DNA from: Bacteroidota bacterium
GTDB lineage: Bacteria > Bacteroidota > Bacteroidia > Bacteroidales > SZUA-534
NCBI GenBank assembly: GCA_003250355.1
Contig: QKGS01000079.1
Coordinates: 79,092 to 143,091, forward strand
DNA: 64,000 nucleotides
Reading direction: 5' to 3'
Positions within the stretch are counted from its first letter, which is position 1. Each line of letters opens with the position of its first letter. The position numbers and the translations under genes were made by a program. The notes under the pieces are model-generated. The model did not search any database, was not told where the DNA came from, and saw nothing but the letters and a program-made list of their open reading frames with translations. Below, piece after piece: positions 56,022 to 64,000 of this stretch.

Positions 56022-56951
56022 ATGTTGACTAAAGTTAAAGCTTTTGCGCCGGCGAGCGTTGCAAACGTTTCGTGCGGATTCGATATACTCGGTTTTCCTA
56101 TTGATAATATAGGCGACACAATAGAAATAGAACGCAACAATACCGGAAAAATAACTATTAACCCCATAAAGGGACCCGGAACACTATCAACCGACCCCGA
56201 TAAAAACGTATGTGGTGTAATAGCAAAAGCAATGCTTAAAGACTTAGGTAAAAGCGATGGTATTGTTATAAGCTTAACAAAAGGAATACTACCCGGCAGC
56301 GGACTTGGCAGCAGTGCTGCAAGTTCGGCAGTTACTGCATTTGCCGTTAATGCATTATATGGCAACCCCTTCGATGGCAAGAAACTTGTTGAGTATGCTA
56401 TGCTTGGCGAAGAACTGGCATCGGGAACAAAACATGCCGACAATGTTGCTCCGGCTACACTGGGCGGTTTTATTGCAATACGCAGCTACGACCCTTTTGA
56501 CTTAATTAACATTCCTGTACCTGAAAACTTATATTGTGCAGTAATACACCCAATGGTTGAAGTGCGCACTGAGCTTTCGCGAAATGTACTTAAAAAAAAT
56601 GTTCCACTAAAAACAGCTATTAAACAATGGGGTAATGTGGCAGGGCTAATAGCCGGCTTATTTAGCTCCGATTATAATTTAATTGGTCGCTCACTGGAAG
56701 ACCATATAGTTGAACCGGTTCGTTCATTACTCATTTCAGGATATGCCGAAATAAGAGAAGCAGCAAAAAATGCAGGAGCTTTAGGTGGTGGAATATCGGG
56801 TTCGGGACCTTCTATATTCAACCTTTGCGAAGGCGAAGAATCGGCTAAAGCAGTAGCTAATGCTATGGCAAAAGCCGCCGATGAACTTAAACTGCCTTAT
56901 GAAGTTCATGTTTCAAAAATATCGACCACCGGCTGCCGATTTGTTGAATAA
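56022..56951 (+). CDS. thrB: Homoserine kinase
   Basis: GHMP-family kinase phosphorylating homoserine, the fourth step in threonine synthesis. 309 aa. The opening KAFAPASVANVSCGFDILGF, the ATP loop LPGSGLGSSAASSAVTA and the C-terminal GGGISGSGPSIF motif are complete. It lies 62 bases after thrA. A perfect TAACTTTG promoter element for the following toxin-antitoxin pair sits just past its stop codon. Confidence 0.96.
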   Translation: MLTKVKAFAPASVANVSCGFDILGFPIDNIGDTIEIERNNTGKITINPIKGPGTLSTDPDKNVCGVIAKAMLKDLGKSDGIVISLTKGILPGSGLGSSAASSAVTAFAVNALYGNPFDGKKLVEYAMLGEELASGTKHADNVAPATLGGFIAIRSYDPFDLINIPVPENLYCAVIHPMVEVRTELSRNVLKKNVPLKTAIKQWGNVAGLIAGLFSSDYNLIGRSLEDHIVEPVRSLLISGYAEIREAAKNAGALGGGISGSGPSIFNLCEGEESAKAVANAMAKAADELKLPYEVHVSKISTTGCRFVE

Positions 56952-56968
56952 AATTAATTGTAACTTTG
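56940..56968 (+). promoter_or_regulatory. Promoter of the toxin-antitoxin pair inside the thr operon
   Basis: TTTG (56940-56943, within the last thrB codons), 17-base spacer, TAACTTTG (56961-56968), 13 bases before the antitoxin ATG. It may also drive thrC. Confidence 0.65.
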
Positions 56969-56981
56969 TAAAAAAAATGCT

Positions 56982-57164
56982 ATGCTGTCGAAGGATACCG
57001 TAAAAAAAACAATGAATAACTTACCTGATTCATTTACTTTGGATGAACTTATAGACCAACTAATATTTGTTGAAAGAGTAGAATCAGGAATTAAACAAGC
57101 CGATAATAAAAAAACAGTTTCAAATGAAGATGTAAAAAGTATAATTGAAAAATGGTCAAGCTAG
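56982..57164 (+). CDS. Antitoxin of a RelE/ParE-type module
   Basis: 60 aa, charged and helical (LPDSFTLDELIDQLIFVERVESGIKQ). It has the size, C-terminal NEDVKSIIEKW pattern and position of small Bacteroidetes antitoxins paired with ParE/RelE toxins. Its end overlaps the toxin start by 13 bases, which is typical of such pairs. It would neutralise the toxin and probably repress its own promoter; no DNA-binding fold is obvious in the 60 residues. It sits between thrB and thrC, genes that are normally adjacent. Confidence 0.78.
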   Translation: MLSKDTVKKTMNNLPDSFTLDELIDQLIFVERVESGIKQADNKKTVSNEDVKSIIEKWSS

Positions 57165-57454
57165 TTTGGACAGAATTATCAATAAATGACTTGGAAGATA
57201 TATTCGATTATATTGCAAAAGACTCTCCCAAATATGCATCAATTACAATAAATGGAATATATGAAAAAGCTCAAGAAATAATTTTAAATAAAAATATTGG
57301 CAGAATTGTTCCTGAAATAAATGATATATCAATAAGAGAAGTTCTTAAAGGAAATTATCGCATTGTATATAAAAACTACTTAAACTATTCATCAGTTCTA
57401 AGAGTATATCATTCATATCGAAAATTAGATTATTCAAGCATCAACATAAAGTAA
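57152..57454 (+). CDS. RelE/ParE-family toxin
   Basis: 100 aa. The pattern of ParE/RelE plasmid-stabilisation toxins is clear: VWTELSINDLEDIFDYIAKDSP at the N-terminus, GRIVPE in the middle, REVLKGNYRIVYK, and LRVYHSYRKLD at the end. RelE-type toxins cut mRNA on the ribosome and ParE-type ones poison gyrase; sequence alone does not decide which. The reading frame is intact with a complete C-terminal catalytic-type segment, so it looks functional. Its stop is 20 bases before thrC. Confidence 0.88.
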   Translation: MVKLVWTELSINDLEDIFDYIAKDSPKYASITINGIYEKAQEIILNKNIGRIVPEINDISIREVLKGNYRIVYKNYLNYSSVLRVYHSYRKLDYSSINIK

Positions 57455-57474
57455 GAACATAAAATATCACATAA

Positions 57475-58767
57475 ATGAAATTCTACTCTATTAAAGATAA
57501 AAGCCATAAGGTATCGTTTAAGCAAGCTATAATAAATGGCTTGGCTCCAAACTTCGGCCTTTATTTTCCGGAAGAAATACCACAATACTCAAAAGAGTTC
57601 TTTGATGGTATAAAAAATATGACTTTACCACAACTTGCTGAGCACGTATTATATCCATATGTTTCGGAAGACATTAATAAAGAGACACTTAAAACCATAT
57701 GCGAAGATGTATTCAGTTTTGAAATTCCGTTAGTTGAAGTAGAAAAAGGAATTTACTCGTTAGAGTTATTTCATGGACCAACTTTGGCTTTTAAAGATGT
57801 AGGAGCTCGTTTCCTTGCCAAGAGTTTACAATACTTAAACAAAGATGCAAAAATACGTGTTCTGGTTGCAACTTCGGGCGATACCGGCAGTGCTGTTGCC
57901 AATGGTTTTTTAGGTGTTGAAGGAACCGATGTTGTAGTACTATATCCTAAAGGAAAAGTAAGTGAGCTTCAACGCAAGCAATTTACAACTTTGGGTCAAA
58001 ATATTATCCCTATTGCAATAGACGGCACTTTCGACGATTGCCAGCGTTTGGTAAAACAAGCTTTTGCCGATACTGAAATGAAAGCTGCACAAAACCTTAC
58101 ATCTGCCAACTCAATTAATATTGCCCGCTGGATACCACAATCGGTTTACTATTACTGGGCAGTAGCTCAAGCTAAAAAAATATCTAAAACCAAGAAAATA
58201 ATAATCTCTGTGCCAAGTGGTAACTTAGGCAACATAACTTCGGGTATGCTAGGTAAAGCCACCGGCCTGCCTGTTGACAGGTTTATAGCTGTTAGCAACA
58301 AAAACGACGTGGTTCCTAAGTATATAGAATCGGGTGAATATAACCCTATTACCACTATCCAAACTATTGCAAATGCTATGGATGTTGGCGACCCAAATAA
58401 CTTTCCACGTTTGCTGGAGTTATATAACAACGACCATGCATTAATAAAAACTGAAGTGAGCGGAGCTGCATATAGCGACCAACAGATACGTGATATTATA
58501 CGCAAATGCAAAGCAAAAACAGGCTATATTCTTGACCCCCATGGAGCTACCGGATATGGCTCACTGAAAGATTTGGGTGAAACTGAAGCTATTGGCATTT
58601 TCCTTGAAACTGCTCATCCGGGTAAGTTCGTTGAAGAAGTAGAAGCTACTCTTGACGAAAAAATTGAGCTACCTGAAAAGCTGCAAGAATTTGCAAAACG
58701 GACAATTTCAACTCATGAACTATCAGCCAACTTTGATGATTTTATGAAATTTCTAAAAATTAATTAG
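57475..58767 (+). CDS. thrC: Threonine synthase
   Basis: PLP enzyme converting O-phosphohomoserine to threonine. 430 aa. The PLP lysine is in ELFHGPTLAFKDVGARF; VATSGDTGSAVANGF and the phosphate loop SVPSGNLGNITSG are present. It completes thrABC but is separated from thrB by the toxin-antitoxin pair. The 20-base gap to the toxin has no promoter, so it must be transcribed from the thrA or antitoxin promoter. A strong terminator follows. Confidence 0.97.
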   Translation: MKFYSIKDKSHKVSFKQAIINGLAPNFGLYFPEEIPQYSKEFFDGIKNMTLPQLAEHVLYPYVSEDINKETLKTICEDVFSFEIPLVEVEKGIYSLELFHGPTLAFKDVGARFLAKSLQYLNKDAKIRVLVATSGDTGSAVANGFLGVEGTDVVVLYPKGKVSELQRKQFTTLGQNIIPIAIDGTFDDCQRLVKQAFADTEMKAAQNLTSANSINIARWIPQSVYYYWAVAQAKKISKTKKIIISVPSGNLGNITSGMLGKATGLPVDRFIAVSNKNDVVPKYIESGEYNPITTIQTIANAMDVGDPNNFPRLLELYNNDHALIKTEVSGAAYSDQQIRDIIRKCKAKTGYILDPHGATGYGSLKDLGETEAIGIFLETAHPGKFVEEVEATLDEKIELPEKLQEFAKRTISTHELSANFDDFMKFLKIN

Positions 58768-58790
58768 TTATAAAATTAAATAATATCAAA

Positions 58791-58828
58791 TAAAAAACGC
58801 AAGGAGATTAATTCTTGCGTTTTTTATT
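58791..58828 (+). terminator. Terminator of the thr operon
   Basis: TAAAAAACGCAAG / CTTGCGTTTTTTA, 13-bp stem, 10-base loop. It is probably bidirectional with the convergent regulator gene. Confidence 0.9.
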
Positions 58829-58840
58829 ACTAACTGTAGC

Positions 58841-59128
58841 CTATTTCGGTTCAATATAATTCTTCAAACTATTTACATAAGCTTCAAATGCCATAATTCC
58901 TTTTTCGGTAATTGAAAGCATAGTTTTAGGATAATTGTTCTGAAATGTTTTCTCTACCTCAACATATCCGGCTTCCTGCAGCTTCTTTATTTGTAAACTT
59001 ATATTACCTGCAGCTGCTTTTGTTTCTTGCTTTATGTAAGTAAAATCTACTTTTTTTGAGCTTACCAGCATCGAAACTATTGCCAACCTTAATTGTGAAT
59101 GTAAAATAGGATCTAAATCATTATACAT
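58841..59128 (-). CDS. Winged-helix transcriptional regulator
   Basis: A 95-aa DNA-binding protein of the ArsR/MarR-like winged-helix type (LHSQLRLAIVSMLVSSKKVDF, TKAAAGNISLQIKKLQEAGYVEV as recognition helix and wing). The track start at 59182 lies inside the upstream gene. ATG 59128 has a strong ribosome site (GGAAAGGAG, 6-7 bases away) and gives the family's usual start MYNDLDPILHSQLRL. It begins 2 bases after the stop of the six-helix membrane protein, so the two are co-translated. It probably regulates its own operon. Confidence 0.85.
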   Translation of the reverse strand: MYNDLDPILHSQLRLAIVSMLVSSKKVDFTYIKQETKAAAGNISLQIKKLQEAGYVEVEKTFQNNYPKTMLSITEKGIMAFEAYVNSLKNYIEPK

Positions 59129-59130
59129 GC

Positions 59131-59730
59131 TTACTCCTTTCCTGCAAATTTCAATAAATATCCCGGAATCAGATAACCACAAATCATTGATGCTGCCATT
59201 AGTAACGATACAAACTCATCATTTACAAATGTAGATGCTATACTAAAAATAAAAAACAAAAAACCTCCAATTATAAGTGGTTTAAACTTAAGCATAAACC
59301 CTGATGTTGCTGTTGCAATTCCGGCTATTAATAACATTATAGCAGGTGGGGCTATGCCTGTTCTAAGGCAAATAAATGAACCTACAACAAATGCTATGGC
59401 TGCCGATGACCAAAGGTATTTCATATAAATATCGATATGACTTTGTAATAATTTTTGCTTATTAATTTTTCGCATTGCAAAATAGAGCAGTACAAATCCG
59501 GCAGCACAAGCAATAACCCAATTACACAACATAAACACTCCTACATAGGACGATAGATTAGTTTCAGGCAAGTAGCGTATTATTAAAAACGATAATATAC
59601 TCGCAATAATAAATACCCAACCCCATAACAAATAAACTACTGAATTTTCTTTATAGTTTACTCTAAAGTTTGAAATAGCTCTACTAATTATAGCTAAGCT
59701 TTCTTCCGGTGTTAAATCATTTTTATTCAT
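59131..59730 (-). CDS. Six-helix membrane protein of unknown function
   Basis: 199 aa: a short soluble N-terminus (NDLTPEESLAIISRAISNFR) and six hydrophobic segments, the first GWVFIIASILSFLIIRYL and the last LLMAASMICGYLIPGYLL. It resembles membrane proteins paired with small winged-helix regulators in Bacteroidetes, where the regulator controls the membrane protein. No transport or catalytic motif is recognised. It is the first gene of the pair. Confidence 0.75.
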   Translation of the reverse strand: MNKNDLTPEESLAIISRAISNFRVNYKENSVVYLLWGWVFIIASILSFLIIRYLPETNLSSYVGVFMLCNWVIACAAGFVLLYFAMRKINKQKLLQSHIDIYMKYLWSSAAIAFVVGSFICLRTGIAPPAIMLLIAGIATATSGFMLKFKPLIIGGFLFFIFSIASTFVNDEFVSLLMAASMICGYLIPGYLLKFAGKE

Positions 59731-59923
59731 TTTTATACTTATTAAATTAACTAACTCAATACAAATATAAACTAGTTAATTTTATTAACCAAATATTTGT
59801 AAAAATTTATTCAGTATATGTCAACATATATAAGAAAGGTATCGTGTAAAAAAACAAGTATTTATAAATATATACCAACATCGCAGATATGTTTCCAAAA
59901 CATTAACATAAGCTTCATAAAAT

Positions 59924-60421
59924 TCAAATATTATGCTCATTGCAAATATGCTTTAACAAACCTTCACAAGCATCTTCAAGTATATCAAGCACTTGCTCAA
60001 ACCCATCGCTACCACCATAGTAAGGATCGGGAACATATCCGGGATTAGGCTTTGTGCAATAATCAGTCATCCGCTTTAACTTACCTGAATACATTGCCGA
60101 TGGCATAAACAATTTTTCCAAATCGGTATAATTATCGTTATCCATCGCAATTATATAATCAAATTCATCGAAATCTGATTTTATAACCTGACGCGAAATA
60201 CCGGTAAGATTGTAACTTCGCTTTTTAGCATGTCGCTGCATACGGCTATCTGCCGGTTCGCCTGCATGGTATGCAATGGTTCCTGCCGAATCGCATTTAA
60301 TTTTATCAAACAAACCTGATTTACGAATATACGAGTTCATTACCGCTTCGCCGCTTGGCGAACGGCAAATATTGCCCATACATACAAACAACACTTTTAC
60401 CTCTTTCTTATCGTTATCCAT
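59924..60421 (-). CDS. Low-molecular-weight protein-tyrosine phosphatase
   Basis: 165 aa. The P-loop CMGNICRSPSGEAV near the N-terminus holds the catalytic Cys and Arg, and the general acid is in VPDPYYGG. The full family length is kept. It acts in the cytoplasm on phosphotyrosine proteins; no tyrosine kinase or capsule cluster is adjacent. It is encoded 36 bases after the esterase gene and may be co-transcribed with it. Confidence 0.93.
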   Translation of the reverse strand: MDNDKKEVKVLFVCMGNICRSPSGEAVMNSYIRKSGLFDKIKCDSAGTIAYHAGEPADSRMQRHAKKRSYNLTGISRQVIKSDFDEFDYIIAMDNDNYTDLEKLFMPSAMYSGKLKRMTDYCTKPNPGYVPDPYYGGSDGFEQVLDILEDACEGLLKHICNEHNI

Positions 60422-60457
60422 AATTATATTTTAGAATATTTTCAATTTACAACTTTA

Positions 60458-61543
60458 TTACCAATGAATATTTTCATTTATAAAATGAATTAACACATTA
60501 GCAAGTTGCTGTTGTTCAGCAACATTCGGATGCCCCGGCGTATTTTTATACGGCACTATCAATGTATATACATTACTATCATTCAAGTGTTTAACTGCAT
60601 CTTCCAACACATTAGCCCATTCCGAATTAACCTTAGTTATATCCATATTACCCAACATACATATAATGCTTGTATTTGGGTACTCACTGCGCAAAAGTTT
60701 TATAAAATTCACATAAGAATTTACAACATATTCAACCGATGGGGTACTGTTTTTGAAATAGTATCGGTATGTAAAATAATCGGGTTTATTAATTAACCAA
60801 CTATCGTTCTGCATTAGGTTAATTACAACAATGCCGGGCTTATTTACTGAAAAATCCCATAACTTCGCATCATTATTTGGGTCTAACCTATTGTAAATAT
60901 CGGTTATTAAAACAGGAAACCAACTAATAGTAACCCCTATCCCACTCCTGCTTATGCAAGTATAATTTGCATTAAAATTCCTTGCCGTAATTGCACTATA
61001 CGACATATAATTATTTGTATAAATGCTATCGGGGCGGTCTAATCCGGTACTATCTTCAACCGCATATCCACACGTTATAGAGTTCCCGTAAAATTCTATA
61101 CTACGCTCCTTCTTTAATTTATTTTCAATTACTTTTCCTCCTGCCGATATTACAAAACCGTAGAACTTTGTAGAGCCACAAGTATATTCGGTTCTTTTAA
61201 ATATTTCAACACAGTGAATGCCTTGCGGCAAATTGGCAGCTAATTCGTATTGTATCTTCCCCGCCTTTAAACGTAACAGAGTTACACTATCCTCATCAAT
61301 TATTACATTATAATAATTTGCGCCTGTATCGTCATTAAGTATTGCCGATACAGCAGTTCCTTCAAAATATATTTTAACCGACGACCCCGACCAATAAATT
61401 TCAGAATAATCGGCATTACTATAATTTACACGACCTGAATATTCTAAATATTCATTTTTTGAATCAATGAAAACAGTATTGTCATAACCTCCTTTGATAC
61501 AAGAAGAACACACAATACATATTACAATTATTAAATATTTCAT
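60458..61543 (-). CDS. CE2-like SGNH esterase lipoprotein
   Basis: 361 aa. The signal ends in a lipobox (VICIVCSSC). An N-terminal jelly-roll (about 25-150) is followed by an SGNH hydrolase domain beginning SIEFYGNSITCGYAVEDS, with the catalytic Ser in GNSIT. The NLMQND block and the C-terminal catalytic His in GHPN follow. This order matches carbohydrate esterase family 2, which deacetylates xylan or glucomannan. Anchored in an outer or inner membrane leaflet, it may work together with the sulfatase upstream in polysaccharide use; that link is inference. Confidence 0.88.
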   Translation of the reverse strand: MKYLIIVICIVCSSCIKGGYDNTVFIDSKNEYLEYSGRVNYSNADYSEIYWSGSSVKIYFEGTAVSAILNDDTGANYYNVIIDEDSVTLLRLKAGKIQYELAANLPQGIHCVEIFKRTEYTCGSTKFYGFVISAGGKVIENKLKKERSIEFYGNSITCGYAVEDSTGLDRPDSIYTNNYMSYSAITARNFNANYTCISRSGIGVTISWFPVLITDIYNRLDPNNDAKLWDFSVNKPGIVVINLMQNDSWLINKPDYFTYRYYFKNSTPSVEYVVNSYVNFIKLLRSEYPNTSIICMLGNMDITKVNSEWANVLEDAVKHLNDSNVYTLIVPYKNTPGHPNVAEQQQLANVLIHFINENIHW

Positions 61544-61702
61544 AACGGATAATAATAAATTATGACTATCGCATTTAATAAATTTTAAACTATTCAGCAG
61601 TATAACCTATCAACGTATCTCTATACCATTGTAAAGGATTATTTATGATATATCCCAATATTTTCATGTACGATTGCTCACTACTGATTATATATTATTA
61701 AC

Positions 61703-61732
61703 AAAAAACCGGCTTGATAACTCAAACCGGTT
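61703..61732 (-). terminator. Terminator of the sulfatase gene
   Basis: On the minus strand, AACCGGTTTGA / TCAAGCCGGTT, an 11-bp stem with one G-U pair and a 4-base loop, followed by TTTTT. Confidence 0.88.
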
Positions 61733-61756
61733 ATATAATTAATTGTGTAAAATAAC

Positions 61757-63292
61757 CTATTTCAAAAATGAGGCTGGTACAATAGCTCTAAGTACCGAAT
61801 CCATTTGACTTACTATTTGAGGATTTGCCTCTGCAACATTGTTTGACTCGCTAATATCGGTATCGAGATTATATAGTTTTACAACAGGTGACACGCCGCT
61901 TTCTATTTTCTTTTTATTATCAATCCACCCCGACCAACTGTTCGAAGCCGGAATATATTTCCAACTACCCATTCGTAACCCCATTGCAAAACTCTCTTCG
62001 AGCATAAACTCACGCCCTTGCTCATTTTTACCTAACCACGCATTAAGTAACGCTTTACTGTCAACCCCTTCGCCTTGTGTAAGTGGCTGACCAACAAGCT
62101 CGGCAACCGAAGCATAGATATCAATATGCGATAACAAAGCTTTACTCTCTTTAGGTGATATAGCTGATGGCCAATATGCAATAGTTGGCACTCTGGTTCC
62201 AGCCTCAAAGGTACTGTATTTACCACCTCGTAAAGAGCCTGCCGGCTTATGATTACCTAGCATTTCAATAGCTTTATCGTCGTATCCGTCGCTAAGTACC
62301 GGACCGTTATCGCTCGAAAATAATATCAATGTATTATTTGCAATACCTAACTCTTCAAGGCACTTAATAATTTCGCCGGTACACCAATCCATTTGTGCTA
62401 TTGCATCGCCGCGAGGCCCCATAGTACTAGCACCAACAAAGCGTTGATGCGGAACACGAGGCACATGAATATCATGATACGCAAGGTATAAAAAGAATGG
62501 TTGGTCTTTACTGGCGGCAATAAAATCTTTCGATTTTTGAACCAATACATCGGGCATATCTTCATCGACCCACAGAGCAGCTTTACCCCCCGATTGGAAA
62601 CCAATACGCGGAACACCGTTAGTTATTGTTCCGGCATGTTGTGTATCGGCTATTTGCTTACATAAATCGGGGCGTTCCAAACCGGTTGGCCAATCGCCTA
62701 CTTTTACTTTATAGTTTACTTGTACCGGGTCGTTAGGGTCAAGGCCAACAATATTATAATTTTCAACATACACCGATGGTACTCTGTCGCCTGTAGCCGG
62801 AATTAAAAAACTATAATCGAAACCTATTTCAAGTGGCCCCGGTTTTATAGAATCGTTCCAGTTCAAATTACCACTACCTAAGCCAAGATGCCATTTTCCG
62901 ACAACTCCGGTTTTATATCCTGCCCGTTTCAAAATATCGGGTAATGTAACTTTTGCAGTATCAATTAACAAAGGTGCATCACCATCGAGAATAGCAGCAT
63001 TATTACGAAAAGCATATTCGCCCGTTAATAACGAATAGCGCGAAGGTGTACAGGTTGACGACGGACAGTGAGCATCGGTAAACTTAACGCCCCCCGCAGC
63101 AAGCTTGTCAATGTTTGGAGTTTCTACTCCTGTTGCTCCATAACAGCCTACATCGCCATAACCAAGGTCGTCGACATATACTATTATAATGTTTGGTTTT
63201 GGAGTTTTTGCAGACTCATCTGTACTTTTTTTATGCGTACACGAACTAAACGCCAAAGTAAAGGCTACTGCTAAAAATAAAAATCGAATCAT
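61757..63292 (-). CDS. Sulfatase (arylsulfatase type, S1) lipoprotein
   Basis: Hydrolyses sulfate esters, probably on a polysaccharide. 511 aa, with a lipoprotein-type signal (FTLAFSSC). The metal-binding start VDDLGYGDVGCYG and the sulfatase signature CTPSRYSLLTGEY are present. The Cys must be converted to formylglycine; a Cys-type signature can be served by either FGE or an anaerobic radical-SAM maturase, neither seen here. SSDNGPVLSDG and the C-terminal part (NGxWKY-like MGSWKYIPAS) complete the family. It is monocistronic, closed by its own terminator, and upstream of the CE2-like esterase. Confidence 0.94.
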   Translation of the reverse strand: MIRFLFLAVAFTLAFSSCTHKKSTDESAKTPKPNIIIVYVDDLGYGDVGCYGATGVETPNIDKLAAGGVKFTDAHCPSSTCTPSRYSLLTGEYAFRNNAAILDGDAPLLIDTAKVTLPDILKRAGYKTGVVGKWHLGLGSGNLNWNDSIKPGPLEIGFDYSFLIPATGDRVPSVYVENYNIVGLDPNDPVQVNYKVKVGDWPTGLERPDLCKQIADTQHAGTITNGVPRIGFQSGGKAALWVDEDMPDVLVQKSKDFIAASKDQPFFLYLAYHDIHVPRVPHQRFVGASTMGPRGDAIAQMDWCTGEIIKCLEELGIANNTLILFSSDNGPVLSDGYDDKAIEMLGNHKPAGSLRGGKYSTFEAGTRVPTIAYWPSAISPKESKALLSHIDIYASVAELVGQPLTQGEGVDSKALLNAWLGKNEQGREFMLEESFAMGLRMGSWKYIPASNSWSGWIDNKKKIESGVSPVVKLYNLDTDISESNNVAEANPQIVSQMDSVLRAIVPASFLK

Positions 63293-63484
63293 TGTAGTTT
63301 AATTTTAAAAATAGTAAATAGTTCGGCTAATATACCTAATAATTAACAGTATGTAAACACTAAAACACCAATAATTGAATAGATTTGGGGATAATATACA
63401 GTACAAAAAACAATATTTAATTACAATTGTATTAAGACGACATAAACTAATACGATTGCGACACTATAACAAACTTATTCTATT

Positions 63485-63877
63485 GTGAAAAAATACTTAT
63501 CTGAAGCCTTAGGAACCTATGGGTTAATATTTTTTGGAACCGGTGCTATGGTTATTAATGAACTAACAGGTTCACTTACTCACCCAGGAGTAGCAGTAGC
63601 GTGGGGGCTTATAGTAATGATTATGATTTACGGTTTTGGTCAAATTTCGGGTGCGCATATTAATCCTGCAGTTACAATAGCATTTTGGTTCTCGGGTAGG
63701 TTTGCGGGCAAAGAGGTGCTACCGTATATAATTGCCCAATCAATTGGAGCATTTTCGGCAAGCTTAAGCCTTATACTGCTTTTTCCCGAAAATACATCAC
63801 TTGGAGTTACGCTACCTGCCAATGGAGTATGGCAAACATTTATAATAGAGATAATATTGGTACTACTGCAAATTTAG
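63485..63877 (+). pseudogene. Aquaporin (MIP family), truncated after its first half
   Basis: 130 aa of a family whose members have about 220-250 aa. It has the N-terminal SEALGTYGLIFFGTG, GPI-like core and the first NPA motif (ISGAHINPAVTIAFW). It then ends abruptly after the fourth hydrophobic segment (WQTFIIEIILVLL, then QI and stop). The second NPA motif and the last membrane helices are missing. Such a half-channel cannot form the six-helix pore. The break coincides with the start of a transposase-like ORF 20 bases on, so insertion of a mobile element is the likely cause. The rest of the gene may lie beyond the window. Confidence 0.8.
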
Positions 63878-64000
63878 TGGAAATATTAACTTAGCGAAAT
63901 GAATTTTACAGAAGATTTTTTCAATTTAGTTTTAGATTTTGGTGATGAATGGGTTGTAAAAAGCGTAGAAGCAGACCATAAGAAACTGCATATATATTTG
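63872..64000 (+). mobile_element. Left end of an ISL3-like insertion sequence, partial
   Basis: Begins where aquaporin homology stops (about 63870) and contains the start of a transposase-like ORF. The exact terminal repeat cannot be fixed from one end; the sequence does not show the common GGCTCTT start of ISL3 elements. The right end lies outside the window. Confidence 0.5.
63899..64000 (+). CDS. ISL3-like transposase, N-terminal 34 residues
   Basis: An ORF starting at ATG 63899 and open to the window end, not in the ORF track. It reads MNFTEDFFNLVLDFGDEW then VVKSVEADHKKLHIYL. This is the layout of ISL3-family transposase N-termini: a short helix with F/L, [GD]-x-W-x-V, then V[ES].. and a xLxIYL/IYI strand before the Cys zinc ribbon, which would lie beyond the window. 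The assignment rests on only 34 residues. Confidence 0.5.
   Translation, partial: MNFTEDFFNLVLDFGDEWVVKSVEADHKKLHIYL

Noticed and set aside
59818-60048. 76-aa plus-strand ORF near the tyrosine phosphatase
   Set aside because: It overlaps the phosphatase gene antisense and has no family features.
1-64000. tRNA or rRNA genes
   Set aside because: No cloverleaf with a T-loop motif or rRNA-like conserved stretch was found by eye; a tRNA scan could still reveal one.

Overview
The window is an AT-rich stretch of a Bacteroidetes chromosome, most likely an anaerobic, Bacteroidales-like organism. Four observations support this. Promoters fit the Bacteroidetes TTG / TAnnTTTG pattern. There are three large type IX secretion system (T9SS) cargo proteins plus a PorP/SprF protein. 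Several Bacteroidetes-typical families are present (DUF4268, DUF4293, DUF4301). A four-subunit 2-oxoacid:ferredoxin oxidoreductase points to ferredoxin-based anaerobic metabolism. I saw no rRNA, tRNA or CRISPR array.

Layout. 1-5.3 kb: the end of a phosphohexomutase, an acyl-CoA ligase, a PfkB sugar kinase with a DUF4268 gene, and a SiaB-SiaC partner-switch pair. 5.3-10.9 kb (minus): a probable operon of lipoprotein, small secreted protein and a TerB/ABC/membrane fusion, then an M23 peptidase. 11-16.8 kb (plus): ClpB and a Cache-GAF-PAS-hemerythrin sensor. 16.8-22 kb (minus): small secreted proteins, then an alpha-amylase and a glycogen branching enzyme. 22.2-26.3 kb (plus): a cyclic-nucleotide-binding histidine kinase, a repeat protein ending in an apparently inactive GH16 fold, and Fmt. 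26.4-35 kb: a T9SS type A protein, a LysM glucosaminidase, DUF4301, a TPR protein, DUF4293 and PabB. 35-49.7 kb: a PorP/SprF gene behind a 2421-aa PKD protein, and a divergent 2028-aa T9SS type A protein. 49.9-53.2 kb: the oxidoreductase genes and a second, solitary SiaC. 53.2-58.8 kb: the threonine locus. 58.8-63.3 kb (minus): a regulator/membrane pair, a tyrosine phosphatase, a CE2-like esterase and a sulfatase. 63.5-64 kb: an aquaporin broken by what looks like the left end of an ISL3-like insertion sequence.

The most interesting region is the threonine locus. Upstream of thrA lies an unlisted 32-codon ORF that ends Phe-(Thr)5-Pro-stop, preceded by a good promoter. It is a textbook threonine leader peptide, although I could not resolve a classical attenuator hairpin. 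In the same locus a RelE/ParE toxin-antitoxin pair with its own promoter sits between thrB and thrC. Other points worth checking are the GH16-like protein whose acid/base Glu is Arg, a hemerythrin domain with one iron-ligand His replaced by Gln, the two SiaC paralogues 47 kb apart, and a dispersed family of small secreted proteins. Several start codons in the ORF track are corrected from promoter positions and signal peptides.
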